Source: PALSA-1296 sp038322815
GTDB taxonomy: Bacteria > Bacteroidota > Ignavibacteria > Palsa-1295
DNA length: 64,000 nucleotides
Reading direction: 5' to 3'
Assembly: GCA_038322815.1 (NCBI GenBank)
Contig: JBBQGG010000002.1
Coordinates: 1-64,000, forward strand
Shown: positions 1 to 9,843 of the stretch, piece by piece
How the letters are laid out: each line of letters begins with the position of its first letter
Position numbering within the stretch: the first letter of the stretch is position 1
The notes under the pieces: model-generated
What the model was told of the DNA's origin: nothing
Seen by the model: the letters and a program-made list of their open reading frames with translations, nothing else
Databases searched by the model: none
Program-made: the position numbers and the translations under genes

Positions 1-49
1 TCGGCATCTGCCGGTAAACCGCAAATGCAAAAATAATACTACAAGGTAA

Positions 50-2572
50 ATGAAAGCAATAATCATGGCTGGAGGATTCGGAACGAGGCTGCGTCCGCTG
101 ACGATCAACCTCCCAAAGCCAATGGTACCGCTAATGAACAAGCCGATGATGGAGCATATCGTGAACTTGCTTAAAGAGCATGACATGTATGATCAAACAT
201 CCCTTCTTTTCTTTCAGCCGGATGCAATAACTTCGTACTTCGGAGATGGCAGCGCCTTCGGAGTCCGCATGCAATATACTCGTGCAGAAGCGGATTATGG
301 TACGGCAGGAAGCGTGCGGAATGCGACAGAGCAGCATGGCATCAAGGAGCGGATACTGATTATCAGCGGCGATGTCCTCACTGATTTTGATCTTAGCCAG
401 GCACTGGCATTTCATGAGCAAAAGAAAGCAAAGGCAACTATCGTACTCACGCGCGTAAAAAATCCATTGCAGTTTGGTGTTGTCATTACCGAAGAAGATG
501 GACGCATTGCACGCTTTCTCGAAAAACCATCTTGGGGGGAAGTATTCAGTGATACGATCAATACCGGAATTTATATTCTTGAACCTGAAGCTTTCGAACG
601 TATTCCCTACAGACGCGAATTTGATTTTAGTAAAGATCTTTTTCCATTACTTCTCGAAGAAAACGCCGGACTATATGGCTATATTGCTACCGGGTATTGG
701 AGGGATATCGGAAATTTAATAGAATATCATGAAGCCCACCTTGATGCTTTAGGCGGCAGAGTGCAAATACAGGCATCCGGAACGCGACGCGAACATGCAA
801 TGGTCGAAGAAGGCGCCGAAGTTGAGGGCGTCGAGTTTTACGGACAAAATGTTATCGGCAAAAATGTTAAAATTGCTCATGGCACAAAAGTGATCAATAG
901 CGTGATCGGCGATTCAACTGTTATCTCCGGCGGTGCAATGATCGAAGAAGCCGTTCTCTGGGATAATGTCAATGTTGGCGAACTTGCACATATCAATCAT
1001 GCGGTGATCTGCTCAAATTGCTCGATCGGATCTGAAGCAAAAATTCATCAGCATGTATTTATGGGTGAACGCTGCCAGGTCGGCGAGAAAGCTGAGATCA
1101 TGGCGAACGTCAAGTTGTGGCCTCAGAAGCAGATCGATAGCGGTTCGATACTGCATACAAGCCTCGTCCTGGAAGATCGTTGGTCCAAAGAACTTTTCAC
1201 GAATTCCCGTATATCCGGCGCATCGAATATCGAGATCACTCCGGAATTCACTGCGAAGGTCGGTGCATCCCTCGGAGCGCTTGTCGGCATGGGGCAATAT
1301 GTTGTGATCTCGCGCGATAGCGATCCGGGTTCGCGGGTTATCTCGCGCGCACTCACAAGCGGCTTGATGAGCGCCGGAGTCAATGTCCGCGATCTGGAGC
1401 AATCTCCTATTCCTCTGACCAGACATGATCTCTTAAATGGCAGACAGGCGGCCGGAGTTCATATTCGAAAAAATCCGTATGAGAAGCACCGCTCCGATAT
1501 GATATTTTTTGATTCGGACGGAAAAGATCTCACATCGACAAAAGGCAAAACCATCGAGCGATATTTTTTCGGTGAAGATTTTCCTCGCGCACCGTATGAT
1601 AAAGTAGGGACAATAGAATTTCCGGTCCGCACCGGCGAAGCATACCGCAAAAATTTCTTGCAGTCGATCGATACTGAAATTCTCAGCAAAGCCAAGCTTC
1701 GTATAGTTATAGATTACGCTTTCGGTATTACTTCAACGATCTTCCCAAATATTTTAGGGACATTAGGAGTAGAAGTTGTTTCGTTAAATGGTTATCTCGA
1801 ACCGACAAAACTTACTCGTGCAAAAGAAGAGTTCAAACGCTCAACCGAACAACTTAAAAATATTGCAACCTCACTCGGTTATGATGTAGGCTTTATTTTA
1901 GATGCAGGCGGCGAACGTATTTCAGTCGTAGATGAGAATGGAGCATTTCATCACAATCAAAATCTTTTAACGCTCGTTACGAAATTCTTTCTTGAATCCC
2001 GTAAACTCGAAGGCAAGCAGGTTAAAAAGATCGCCTTACCAATATCCGCTTCGAGCGAGGTGGAAGTCGTTGCCAAATCCTATGGAGTTGAAGTAGTCTA
2101 TACAAAAAATTCTCATGCGGCGATGATGATATCATCGGATAAAACTAATATAGGATTTGTCGGTGGAACGCGCGGCGGTTTTATTTTTCCTGATTACTTT
2201 TTTGCTGTTGATGGAATGTATGCTGTTACTAAACTTCTTGAGATGATGGCACGTACGCAAGTGAAGATCGGAGATATTGCTAAAGATCTTCCTCGTCGTG
2301 TGCAGGCGCACAGACAGGCTTTCTGTCCGCAAGACCATCTCGGAACGGTGATGCGTCGGGCTATGGAGCATACAAAATCCATGGAGCGAACTCTTGTCGA
2401 TGGAATTCGTTTTTCTCCCATCACCGGAAATTCCGCCTGGGTATTGATCATACCGGAAAAAGAGCGGCCTTATTGCGAAATCCTCACCGATGCCGATTCA
2501 AAAGAAACGGCAGAAGTTCTCGCTGAAGAGTATTCAGCACAAGTTTATGAATGGAGAAAGAGTGCTATTTAA
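50..2572 (+). CDS. Sugar-nucleotidyltransferase / hexapeptide / phosphomannomutase-like fusion
   Basis: Three parts are visible. Residues 1-230 are a nucleotidyltransferase with the signature MAGGFGTRLRPLT at the N-terminus and the metal Asp in ISGDVL. Residues 250-370 are a hexapeptide left-handed beta-helix. From about residue 385 to the end is a phosphomannomutase/phosphoglucomutase-like region. Family knowledge points to GDP-mannose (mannose-1-phosphate guanylyltransferase type) or related NDP-sugar synthesis in the cytoplasm. The mutase part looks inactive: where the catalytic phosphoserine loop (TASHNP) should be it reads VHIRKNP (470-476), and the metal loop DGDADR is DAGGER (618-623). 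Such fusions are known from cyanobacteria and spirochaetes. The ATG at 50 starts exactly at the conserved N-terminus. It heads a close-packed plus-strand run. The fusion call is firm; the substrate is not. Confidence 0.88.
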   Translation: MKAIIMAGGFGTRLRPLTINLPKPMVPLMNKPMMEHIVNLLKEHDMYDQTSLLFFQPDAITSYFGDGSAFGVRMQYTRAEADYGTAGSVRNATEQHGIKERILIISGDVLTDFDLSQALAFHEQKKAKATIVLTRVKNPLQFGVVITEEDGRIARFLEKPSWGEVFSDTINTGIYILEPEAFERIPYRREFDFSKDLFPLLLEENAGLYGYIATGYWRDIGNLIEYHEAHLDALGGRVQIQASGTRREHAMVEEGAEVEGVEFYGQNVIGKNVKIAHGTKVINSVIGDSTVISGGAMIEEAVLWDNVNVGELAHINHAVICSNCSIGSEAKIHQHVFMGERCQVGEKAEIMANVKLWPQKQIDSGSILHTSLVLEDRWSKELFTNSRISGASNIEITPEFTAKVGASLGALVGMGQYVVISRDSDPGSRVISRALTSGLMSAGVNVRDLEQSPIPLTRHDLLNGRQAAGVHIRKNPYEKHRSDMIFFDSDGKDLTSTKGKTIERYFFGEDFPRAPYDKVGTIEFPVRTGEAYRKNFLQSIDTEILSKAKLRIVIDYAFGITSTIFPNILGTLGVEVVSLNGYLEPTKLTRAKEEFKRSTEQLKNIATSLGYDVGFILDAGGERISVVDENGAFHHNQNLLTLVTKFFLESRKLEGKQVKKIALPISASSEVEVVAKSYGVEVVYTKNSHAAMMISSDKTNIGFVGGTRGGFIFPDYFFAVDGMYAVTKLLEMMARTQVKIGDIAKDLPRRVQAHRQAFCPQDHLGTVMRRAMEHTKSMERTLVDGIRFSPITGNSAWVLIIPEKERPYCEILTDADSKETAEVLAEEYSAQVYEWRKSAI

Positions 2573-2591
2573 TGTAAAGGGAAATGAAATT

Positions 2592-3434
2592 ATGAAATAT
2601 CTATTTCTGTGTCTTGTCATTGTTATGTTTCTTCCAATTGCCACATTTGCTCAGCATAGTTGCTGTACTATGGATGCAAATGCAAAGTTTACAGCATTGG
2701 CATCTGAAAAAGATTTTTTACGAGCACACGATGTACCGCTTCCCTATCATGCGGAAAATCTTTCCGGTTCGATGATCACATTTCCTTGCGCAAGTGGCGC
2801 GAACGGCTCGGCATACTTTGTCGCCTCTGCTAAACATCCGAATAAAGTGATCCTGATGTTCCATGAATTCTGGGGCTTGAACGATTACATTAAGTCTGAA
2901 GCAGATAAATTAAGTAAAGAGCTTGGCGTCACCGTCTGCGCCATCGATCTCTATGACGGAAAAGTTGGGACAACGCGCGAGGAAGCGATGAAAGATATGC
3001 AGGAGCTTAATACCGATCGGGGAAATTCGATCATTGATGGTGCAGTTATGTATTTTGGGAAAGATACTCATTTCGGCATGATCGGCTGGTGTATGGGAGG
3101 AACATGGAGCCAAACAGCGGCTTTGCGGGCAGGAAATCAGGGAGATGCATGTGTTATTTATTACGGAATGCCTGAGACAGATCCTGAAAAATTAAAAACC
3201 CTTCATGCATCTGTACTCGGAATCTTTGGTACTAAAGATAAATGGATCACTCCGAAAGTTGTTGACGAATATCAGGAAGCAATGAAGAAAGCAGGAAAAA
3301 AACTTAAAGTACATTCTTATAATGCCGATCATGCGTTCGCGAATCCGAGCAACCCCAATCATGACAAAGTATCAACTGACGATGCTCATAATTATATGAC
3401 GTCATTCTTCACGAAAGCGATGAAATTGTTCTAA
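2592..3434 (+). CDS. Secreted dienelactone hydrolase family protein
   Basis: An alpha/beta hydrolase of about 280 residues. I place the start at the ATG at 2592 because it opens a clean signal peptide (MKYLFLCLVIVMFLPIATFA, then QHSCC) and is preceded by AAAGGGA; an upstream in-frame start would overlap the previous gene. The dienelactone hydrolase signature GWCMGG places the nucleophile at Cys167, with Asp216 (TKDKW) and His247 (DHAF) completing the triad. The family hydrolyses lactones and esters; the natural substrate here is unknown. The signal peptide implies a periplasmic or exported enzyme, unlike the cytoplasmic classical enzyme. Its stop codon overlaps the rsmG start by one base (TAATG), so the two are probably translationally coupled. 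Confidence 0.85.
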   Translation: MKYLFLCLVIVMFLPIATFAQHSCCTMDANAKFTALASEKDFLRAHDVPLPYHAENLSGSMITFPCASGANGSAYFVASAKHPNKVILMFHEFWGLNDYIKSEADKLSKELGVTVCAIDLYDGKVGTTREEAMKDMQELNTDRGNSIIDGAVMYFGKDTHFGMIGWCMGGTWSQTAALRAGNQGDACVIYYGMPETDPEKLKTLHASVLGIFGTKDKWITPKVVDEYQEAMKKAGKKLKVHSYNADHAFANPSNPNHDKVSTDDAHNYMTSFFTKAMKLF

Positions 3435-4105
3435 TGACGATCGAAGAGCTCGCACATATAATCAAAGAGAACGGACTTTCATTTACAGATGAACAATTCA
3501 AGAAGCTCACTAGCTATGCTCAGCTTCTTCAAGCTAAGAACAACGTTGTAAACCTCATCTCCCGCAAAGACGAAGAGAATATTCTTTCAAAACATATTCT
3601 TCATTCCTTGACGCTTATCTTTCCGGATCTGCAGTTAGCCGGAATTCCTCAGGGCACACACGTCTTTGATCTTGGTACCGGCGGAGGTTTGCCGGGCATA
3701 CCCATAAAAATCATGCGACCCGACATTTCCCTTACCCTCTGCGACTCGATAGCAAAAAAAATTGTCGCCACCGATGAGATAGCGAAAGCGCTGGGTTTAA
3801 AAAACACTCAAACTATTACTGATCGTGCAGAAAATCTTGCACTGAAACCACAGCATAAAAGAAAGTACGATGTTGTTATTACCCGCGCCGTTGCAAAGCT
3901 CGATGAACTTGCAATATGGTCACAAGGGCTACTTAAAAAGGATGGTTTGCTCCTCGCTCTAAAAGGAGGCGACATACAAGAAGAAATTGGAAGAGCTAAG
4001 GAACTCAGGTTTGTGAAATCCGTCGAGGAAGCTCCTCTCCTTATTAAAGAGTACGATGAATTTATCAAAGAGGAAAAGAAGATCGTTCGTGTTAGATTGG
4101 TATAA
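3434..4105 (+). CDS. rsmG: 16S rRNA (guanine(527)-N7)-methyltransferase RsmG
   Basis: The protein methylates N7 of G527 in 16S rRNA using S-adenosylmethionine. The SAM-binding motif DLGTGGGLPGIP lies near residues 79-90. The following strand ending in LCDS and the later VVITRAVAKLDEL segment are typical of RsmG. The 223 residues match the family length. The start overlaps the stop of the upstream hydrolase by one base, and the stop is directly followed by the ATG of the GH57 gene, so this is a co-transcribed stretch. No parA/parB or mnmG neighbour, which often accompany rsmG, is present here. Confidence 0.93.
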   Translation: MTIEELAHIIKENGLSFTDEQFKKLTSYAQLLQAKNNVVNLISRKDEENILSKHILHSLTLIFPDLQLAGIPQGTHVFDLGTGGGLPGIPIKIMRPDISLTLCDSIAKKIVATDEIAKALGLKNTQTITDRAENLALKPQHKRKYDVVITRAVAKLDELAIWSQGLLKKDGLLLALKGGDIQEEIGRAKELRFVKSVEEAPLLIKEYDEFIKEEKKIVRVRLV

Positions 4106-6262
4106 ATGAAAACCGTAAATTTTTGCTTTGCTACCCATAACCATCAGCCAATCGGCAACTTCGATTATGTGATCGAAGAAGCCTACGAGAAATCTTACCT
4201 TCCTTTTTTTCAGCTTGCAAAAAAATATGACCTGCGTTTTGCAACTCATTTCTCCGGCATTTTACTTGAATGGCTTGGAAAACATCATCCGGAACAAATT
4301 GCCATACTACGATCCCTTGTCAAGAATGATCATTTAGAGATCATTTCAGGAGGATATTATGAACCGATCCTTGCGGTTTTCGCTGAAGCCGATCAACGTG
4401 CACAGATACAGAAACTTTCTGCTTTAATAGAATCGACTTTTGCGACCAAGCCAAAAGGATTGTGGCTTGCTGAGCGAATTTGGGAGCAGCAGCTTGTTAG
4501 CTCACTCTCTGATTCCGCAATAGAATATACAATATTAGATGACACTCATTTTCGCGCTGCAGGTCTCGAAGATACAGATCTGAGCGGATATTATCTCACG
4601 GAAGATAAAGGGAGAACTATTGCAATATTTCCGATCTCAAAAGCTCTTCGATATACTATTCCCTTCGCTGCTGTTGATGAAACAATAAAAATTCTTCATG
4701 ATGCTGCAAGCCAGAGCGGAGAAAACATTATTACGTTCGCTGACGACGGCGAAAAATTTGGTGTATGGCCAAACACTTTTAAACATGTTTATCAGAATGG
4801 ATGGTTGGAAGAATTTTTCAGGAAGTTAGATGAGAATGCTTCATGGTTAAAAACCATTCACTTCTCGGATGCGATCAGGAAACTTCCTCCAAAGGGCAGA
4901 ATATATCTTCCGAATGCCAGTTATGCAGAGATGATGCAATGGTCTCTTCCTACGGCAAAAGCGGACTTGAAATATGAAGAGTTTGTCCATACGCTTTCTG
5001 AGAATAAAGAAGAATGGAAAGAATATCAGCAATTTGTCCGTGGTGGGTTCTGGCGAAATTTTTTTGTAAAATATCCCGAATCAAATCATCTGCATAAGCG
5101 CGTGCTTGATCTGGGCAATCGGTTTTCCTCCGTGAAACGATCTCTGCAGAAGACGAAACAATATCAAATTGCATACGATCATCTTCTTGCAGCGCAATGC
5201 AACGATCCTTATTGGCATGGTGTCTTTGGAGGCATATATCTTGCTAACTTGCGGCATGAGGTTTATACGAATCTTATTCTTGCTGAACGTGAACTTGGTG
5301 TGCTGGAAAAATCCAAAGGGATCTCGATCCAAGCAAAAGATCTCAATGCAGACGGAATCGAAGACGTTGTAATAAAGAATAATTTTTTTTCCATTTACCT
5401 TGATCCAAGCAGAGGCGGATCTATCAGCGAAATAGATTATATGCCGAAAGCCTTTAATCTATCAAATTTTATTGACCGCATAGTCGAGCCTTCACATCAA
5501 AAATTAAAATCTGCCGAGAAATCCGAAAGTTCTAAGGGCGCTTCGAGATCTATTCATGATATCGTAGTGACAAAAGAAAAAGGTCTTGAAAAACATCTGG
5601 TCTATGATTGGTACAGACACGGCTCATTCATAGATCATTTTTTGAGTAAGGATGCTATTCTTTCCGATCTTCAGCCAATGACATTCCTTGAACATGGTAG
5701 TTTTTTCAAAGCTAATATAAAGCCTATACTTGAAAGTTCAGTAAACAATGCAAAAGTAACTTTCCGACATCCCGGAAATATATTTTATAATGACAACTCA
5801 CATCCGGTTACACTCGATAAATATTTACTTGTAGAAAAAGATAGTGACTTGATAACCGTCCACATTTCTATTACGAATAACTCAGAGAATATTCTTCCGA
5901 TTCGTTATGCCTCTGAGTGGACATTCGGCATGTTAGCCGGCGATGCCGATGACAGATATTATGAATCACCGAGCATTCCTATTCGTAATCGTAAGATGAA
6001 TAGTACAGGTGAAATTCTTGGTGCTCAGGAATTATCATTAGTTGATGAATGGACAGGCTTCAAACTTTCTCTTACGTCCCAAAAGGTATGTACATTTTGG
6101 CGTACTCCAATTCAGACGGTTTCTTTAAGCGAAGCAGGATTTGAGCGCGTTTATCAAGGGTCAATAATTTTTGCCCTATGGGATTTTTCACTAAAACCGG
6201 GCGAGAAATGGGATGTTGGGCTTTCAATCCGTGTTACAAGTATAGTAAAAGACGTTCAATAG
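4106..6262 (+). CDS. Glycoside hydrolase family 57 (4-alpha-glucanotransferase/alpha-amylase type)
   Basis: A 718-residue GH57 enzyme acting on alpha-1,4-glucans, probably in cytoplasmic glycogen or maltodextrin metabolism since no signal peptide is seen. The conserved GH57 motifs appear in order: HNHQP near residue 11, SGGYYEP near 81, WLAERIWE with Glu123, and FADDGEKFG with Asp214. Glu123 and Asp214 fall at the same numbers as the nucleophile and acid/base reported for the Thermococcus litoralis 4-alpha-glucanotransferase. The remaining 400 residues correspond to the helical and beta-sandwich domains (DUF1925/DUF1926) of that subgroup. It starts immediately after the rsmG stop. Glucanotransferase is favoured over amylase from domain layout; the activity is not proven. 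Confidence 0.9.
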   Translation: MKTVNFCFATHNHQPIGNFDYVIEEAYEKSYLPFFQLAKKYDLRFATHFSGILLEWLGKHHPEQIAILRSLVKNDHLEIISGGYYEPILAVFAEADQRAQIQKLSALIESTFATKPKGLWLAERIWEQQLVSSLSDSAIEYTILDDTHFRAAGLEDTDLSGYYLTEDKGRTIAIFPISKALRYTIPFAAVDETIKILHDAASQSGENIITFADDGEKFGVWPNTFKHVYQNGWLEEFFRKLDENASWLKTIHFSDAIRKLPPKGRIYLPNASYAEMMQWSLPTAKADLKYEEFVHTLSENKEEWKEYQQFVRGGFWRNFFVKYPESNHLHKRVLDLGNRFSSVKRSLQKTKQYQIAYDHLLAAQCNDPYWHGVFGGIYLANLRHEVYTNLILAERELGVLEKSKGISIQAKDLNADGIEDVVIKNNFFSIYLDPSRGGSISEIDYMPKAFNLSNFIDRIVEPSHQKLKSAEKSESSKGASRSIHDIVVTKEKGLEKHLVYDWYRHGSFIDHFLSKDAILSDLQPMTFLEHGSFFKANIKPILESSVNNAKVTFRHPGNIFYNDNSHPVTLDKYLLVEKDSDLITVHISITNNSENILPIRYASEWTFGMLAGDADDRYYESPSIPIRNRKMNSTGEILGAQELSLVDEWTGFKLSLTSQKVCTFWRTPIQTVSLSEAGFERVYQGSIIFALWDFSLKPGEKWDVGLSIRVTSIVKDVQ

Positions 6263-6279
6263 TATCAAACAACGCCATA

Positions 6280-7269
6280 GTGAAATATTTTTTTGTTACG
6301 GTATTTATTTTTCTTCACACTCTTGTCTTTGCCCAATCACCGAATTCGGGTTCAGCGACCGATAACCTTCCGTCGCCCATTACCCAAAGTAAACCGGGAA
6401 TTTCTCCTGCTGTCAACGATCCAAAACCAACCACTTTTGACATTCCTCCGCAAGAAATTGACTGGGCAAAAGTCGGTATTGCATCGGGAGTACTTGTAGC
6501 TTCTGTGACCGGTCTGCATATTATCCAATACAATTCATGGTGGAAGAACCAGCGCGGTCCATTTCATATCGAAGACGATCCGGATTACGTGCATAACTTC
6601 GATAAATTCGGGCATACTTTTGGTGGTTATTATACAAGTCATTTTTTTCAGGAAGCATTTTCCTGGAGCGGCATGGATAGTTCGCAATCTACAATAATCG
6701 GCGGGATCTGCGGAGCGATGTACGAACTGTATGTTGAGATTGAGGACGGGTTTGCAAAAAATTGGGGGTTTTCTCCCGGCGACGCAAAAGGCGATATTAT
6801 CGGCGCGAGTTTTTTTATCCTTCGAAATAGAATTGATTTTCTTAGAAATTTTCAATATAAGTGGTTCTATTATCCAAGCGGAAATAAACCATACTTTAAG
6901 GATCAAAACGTAAATCCATTGGATGATTATGGTGGACAATCGTATTGGCTGGCAATTGATATTCATCGGATGCTTCCTGAGGCAGCGAAAGGATATTGGC
7001 CGAAATGGTTGAATCTTACTATCGGAGTAGGGGGCTGGAATCTGGCTTCCATCAATTCTGACCCCAGCCAAGCCTTTGCCGATAGAAAAATCGCTTATTA
7101 TATCGGACTTGATTATGATCTTGAGAAGATCATTCCGGAGTCGAGTAATGGTATTATTAATTTTATCAGAAGAGGTCTTTCATATTGGCGATTTCCCGCC
7201 CCTGCTTATCGAATCTCTCCCGATCCCAGGTTCTTTATTCTTTTCCCGTTTAAGATGACGATCGGCTAA
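6280..7269 (+). CDS. DUF2279 family membrane/periplasmic protein
   Basis: I choose the GTG at 6280, which opens a signal peptide (VKYFFVTVFIFLHTLVFAQ) just after the GH57 gene; earlier in-frame ATGs lie inside that gene. The mature protein has a helical core with FDKFGHTFGGYYTSHFF, then a YELYVEIEDG segment and FSPGDAKGDIIG, the pattern of DUF2279 (predicted periplasmic or membrane protein). The function of the family is unknown. The C-terminal 100 residues are rich in aromatic residues and may sit at the outer membrane. It is followed after one base by a glycosyltransferase gene, so a role in the cell envelope is possible but only inferred. Confidence 0.75.
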   Translation: MKYFFVTVFIFLHTLVFAQSPNSGSATDNLPSPITQSKPGISPAVNDPKPTTFDIPPQEIDWAKVGIASGVLVASVTGLHIIQYNSWWKNQRGPFHIEDDPDYVHNFDKFGHTFGGYYTSHFFQEAFSWSGMDSSQSTIIGGICGAMYELYVEIEDGFAKNWGFSPGDAKGDIIGASFFILRNRIDFLRNFQYKWFYYPSGNKPYFKDQNVNPLDDYGGQSYWLAIDIHRMLPEAAKGYWPKWLNLTIGVGGWNLASINSDPSQAFADRKIAYYIGLDYDLEKIIPESSNGIINFIRRGLSYWRFPAPAYRISPDPRFFILFPFKMTIG

Positions 7270-7270
7270 T

Positions 7271-8011
7271 ATGCCACATTCGGCAATATCTGTCATCGTC
7301 CCGACCAGGAATGAAGGGAAACTTCTACGAGGATGCCTTGAGCAATTTACAAAAAATCTCATACAACGTTTAAGGATCGAGATCATTGTAAGCGACGGAG
7401 GTTCAACTGATGCAACACTTACCATTGCTTGGGAACATACCAACCTGATTGCTACCCATGAGAATGTTTTGCATCGTCAAACAATAGCTGAAGGTCGCAA
7501 CCATGGCGCAGCAATTGCTTCAGGTCATATTCTTGTCTTTCTGAATGCTGATACGCGAATTCCCAATATTGATGCATTCTTCCATCATATTATACATCGT
7601 CTGGATTCTGATCCGCAACTTGTGGCTCTTGCAGTCAAAGTGCAAGTAATGCCGGATGAACGTAAGTTTTCCGACATACTCTTTCACGGATTTTTCAATC
7701 AATATGTCCATATCTTAAATATTCTCGGAATGGGAATGGGCAGAGGTGAATGTCAGATCGTCCGCCGCAACGCCTTTGACGTTATACATGGATATAACGA
7801 ATCACTTGCTGCGGGAGAGGATTTTGATCTTTATAAACGACTTCATTCTCTTGGAAGAATAAAATACGACAGCAAACTTTTAGTTTATGAATCACCCCGC
7901 CGCTACAGAAAATTTGGCTATTTAAAAGTATATTCAGATTGGGTAAAGAACGGCTTATCGGTTCTGTTCAAAAAGAAATCTGTGAGCGATGTTTGGGAGG
8001 AAGTCCGTTAA
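7271..8011 (+). CDS. Family 2 glycosyltransferase
   Basis: A 246-residue GT-A fold glycosyltransferase. ISVIVPTRNEGKLLRGCLE opens the nucleotide-binding strand, followed by EIIVSDGGSTDAT and by the metal-binding FLNADTR segment. The region GRGECQIVRRNAF then AAGEDFDLYKRL resembles the acceptor and catalytic ED of GT2 enzymes. It probably transfers a sugar from a nucleotide or lipid-linked donor at the inner face of the membrane. A weak C-terminal hydrophobic stretch might associate with membrane. It is the last gene of the plus-strand run beginning at 50, and is convergent with the following minus-strand gene only 8 bases away. Confidence 0.85.
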   Translation: MPHSAISVIVPTRNEGKLLRGCLEQFTKNLIQRLRIEIIVSDGGSTDATLTIAWEHTNLIATHENVLHRQTIAEGRNHGAAIASGHILVFLNADTRIPNIDAFFHHIIHRLDSDPQLVALAVKVQVMPDERKFSDILFHGFFNQYVHILNILGMGMGRGECQIVRRNAFDVIHGYNESLAAGEDFDLYKRLHSLGRIKYDSKLLVYESPRRYRKFGYLKVYSDWVKNGLSVLFKKKSVSDVWEEVR

Positions 8012-8019
8012 AAAAATTA

Positions 8020-9783
8020 TCAAAACCGCACGTACACTTTTACCTGAACATCAAATTGTGCCGGAGCGGGAATTCCGAGACCGAAGATCGGACCCACTGT
8101 TAAATCTGCACCAACGCTGGAGCCTGCTCCACCCGGAGTAGTCATAATTCCGATTGAAGGCGCAAGTAGTGTTGCGCTATGGATGCCGCCTTTTGTCGAA
8201 GTTGTCTGTGCAGAGTAAATACCATAATATCCAAGCCGAACGACCGGTTGAATAGCTCCGTTTACTATGCTAAATGGCGACCATCCGATCTGTAAACCCA
8301 AAGACTTTGGTGAAGTAAAAAGCTGCGAAAAATTTTGCGGTGCATCATAGGCAAGATACGGAACATTCGAAGAATAAAGCAAGCCATAAGAAAGATCGAG
8401 AGTGAATGACGGCACATTGGACTCTACGCCTATCATCACATTATAACCTGTACTATTTCCAAAGCCACCGCCGGCACGGAAACGCAGACCTGCAATTACA
8501 TTCCCCTGAGTCGCATCAACTTTTTTCTTTAATTCATCATTATCCGAACGTACATTACTGAGTGTTGCTGTAAGCTGCACTACTTTTGTTTCGGCAATTG
8601 TCTTCGCAAGATTTAAATTTTGAAGTACTTTCTGTGCACTCTCTTTTTTTCCGCCGACTTCAAGTGTATCGGCATTTGCGATTGACATTCCATTGCCGAC
8701 AAGCATCGGAGATTTTTTTTCAAAGCTCTTTGTCTCATCGTATAAAATCTTTCCGGAGCCGACTTCTTTTGCTGTTATTCGGTATTGGTAGGTGCCATTC
8801 GGATATGGCTTCATATCATGCTCAGCAAGATAATCAGCCGGACGCATTACGGAATCTATCAGTGTCAGCGGATGTGCCGGATCAACGATGGAAATAAGAT
8901 CAACCTTGATCGCAGATGTACGGGCAACGGTATATGGAATCGATAAGCGCGATGACTGCATCGATAAATCTGCTTTTCCTAAAATATATTTCAGGCGCTC
9001 TCCGTTTAAGATAATATCTTCTTTGAAATGCCGCGCAAAATCTTCGTAAAAATTCAGGACTTCATTGTCTTCGATCTTGAAAATATAGGTCTGCTTATCC
9101 GGAGGAGTGTTCTCTAAACGTAAACGCAGAGGATCGCCAGGCAATGCCGAAAATTCTTTTGCATAACGCTCAAACTTCTTTTCGCTTTCGCTCCGATTGG
9201 ATTCGATAGCCCGTTCGATAATCACGTAATAGCGGATCGAATCACTTTTCGAATCCTTGAGCTTTGGAAGAGGAAGTATTCCCAAAGAAACGGTGTAGGA
9301 TGCTTCATCGCCTGAAAGCACTTTGGAAAGATTACTGACAAGCGGCAGTGCAAGCGGAGTGCGAGCCGAACCGGCAAACCACATTACCGATTGCGGAGAG
9401 GTTTTCACCGTATCCGTCTTCTCGCGCCCTTCAGCAGAAAAAGACATATACCGAGGTTCCAAATGAAACGTCGCTTCATGCATGACAATTTCACCTGTCG
9501 GGGCATCAGTACGAATATAATTCGCTTCGACTTTCAGAAGTTCAGGTGTAAGATTCCGCCCATATTTTTCACGCTCGGTCTCGAGCCTGTCATGCATTAA
9601 ATCGTCAATGCTTTTTATGTACTCCTCTGTTTTTTGTGCATGGGCAGGAGAATCATATTTCTGCGGCGTATCCCAAGAAGACTGAGCAAAAGTTATGGTA
9701 TTAAAAAACATGACAAATGCCACAAGCACAGAAACGGTGCTTGCGGCTATTATCAGTTGTTTTATCTTCTGTTCTTTTTTCAC
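8020..9783 (-). CDS. Exported outer-membrane beta-barrel-like protein linked to an ECF sigma locus
   Basis: I do not recognise a named family. The 587 residues begin with a signal peptide ending in ITFAQ. A long soluble region (about 35-390) contains beta-rich segments and KR/E-rich helices. A short coiled coil follows (about 385-425, ending SDNDELKKKVDA), then about 160 residues of alternating hydrophobic strands (LRFRAGGGFG onward) that end in VKVYVRF. A C-terminal aromatic residue is typical of outer-membrane barrels. The gene lies 60 bases downstream of the anti-sigma gene on the same strand and is probably co-transcribed. It could be a surface sensor or a target of the sigma factor. Both ideas are inference. 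Confidence 0.65.
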   Translation of the reverse strand: MKKEQKIKQLIIAASTVSVLVAFVMFFNTITFAQSSWDTPQKYDSPAHAQKTEEYIKSIDDLMHDRLETEREKYGRNLTPELLKVEANYIRTDAPTGEIVMHEATFHLEPRYMSFSAEGREKTDTVKTSPQSVMWFAGSARTPLALPLVSNLSKVLSGDEASYTVSLGILPLPKLKDSKSDSIRYYVIIERAIESNRSESEKKFERYAKEFSALPGDPLRLRLENTPPDKQTYIFKIEDNEVLNFYEDFARHFKEDIILNGERLKYILGKADLSMQSSRLSIPYTVARTSAIKVDLISIVDPAHPLTLIDSVMRPADYLAEHDMKPYPNGTYQYRITAKEVGSGKILYDETKSFEKKSPMLVGNGMSIANADTLEVGGKKESAQKVLQNLNLAKTIAETKVVQLTATLSNVRSDNDELKKKVDATQGNVIAGLRFRAGGGFGNSTGYNVMIGVESNVPSFTLDLSYGLLYSSNVPYLAYDAPQNFSQLFTSPKSLGLQIGWSPFSIVNGAIQPVVRLGYYGIYSAQTTSTKGGIHSATLLAPSIGIMTTPGGAGSSVGADLTVGPIFGLGIPAPAQFDVQVKVYVRF

Positions 9784-9843
9784 TTTTCACTTTGCTCTTT
9801 CATTCATCATTGTGATCTATGAAAGAGGAAACCAAATCAGAGT

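Noticed and set aside
2490..2591. Longer N-terminus for the dienelactone hydrolase
   Set aside because: It would overlap the previous gene and place the signal peptide internally.
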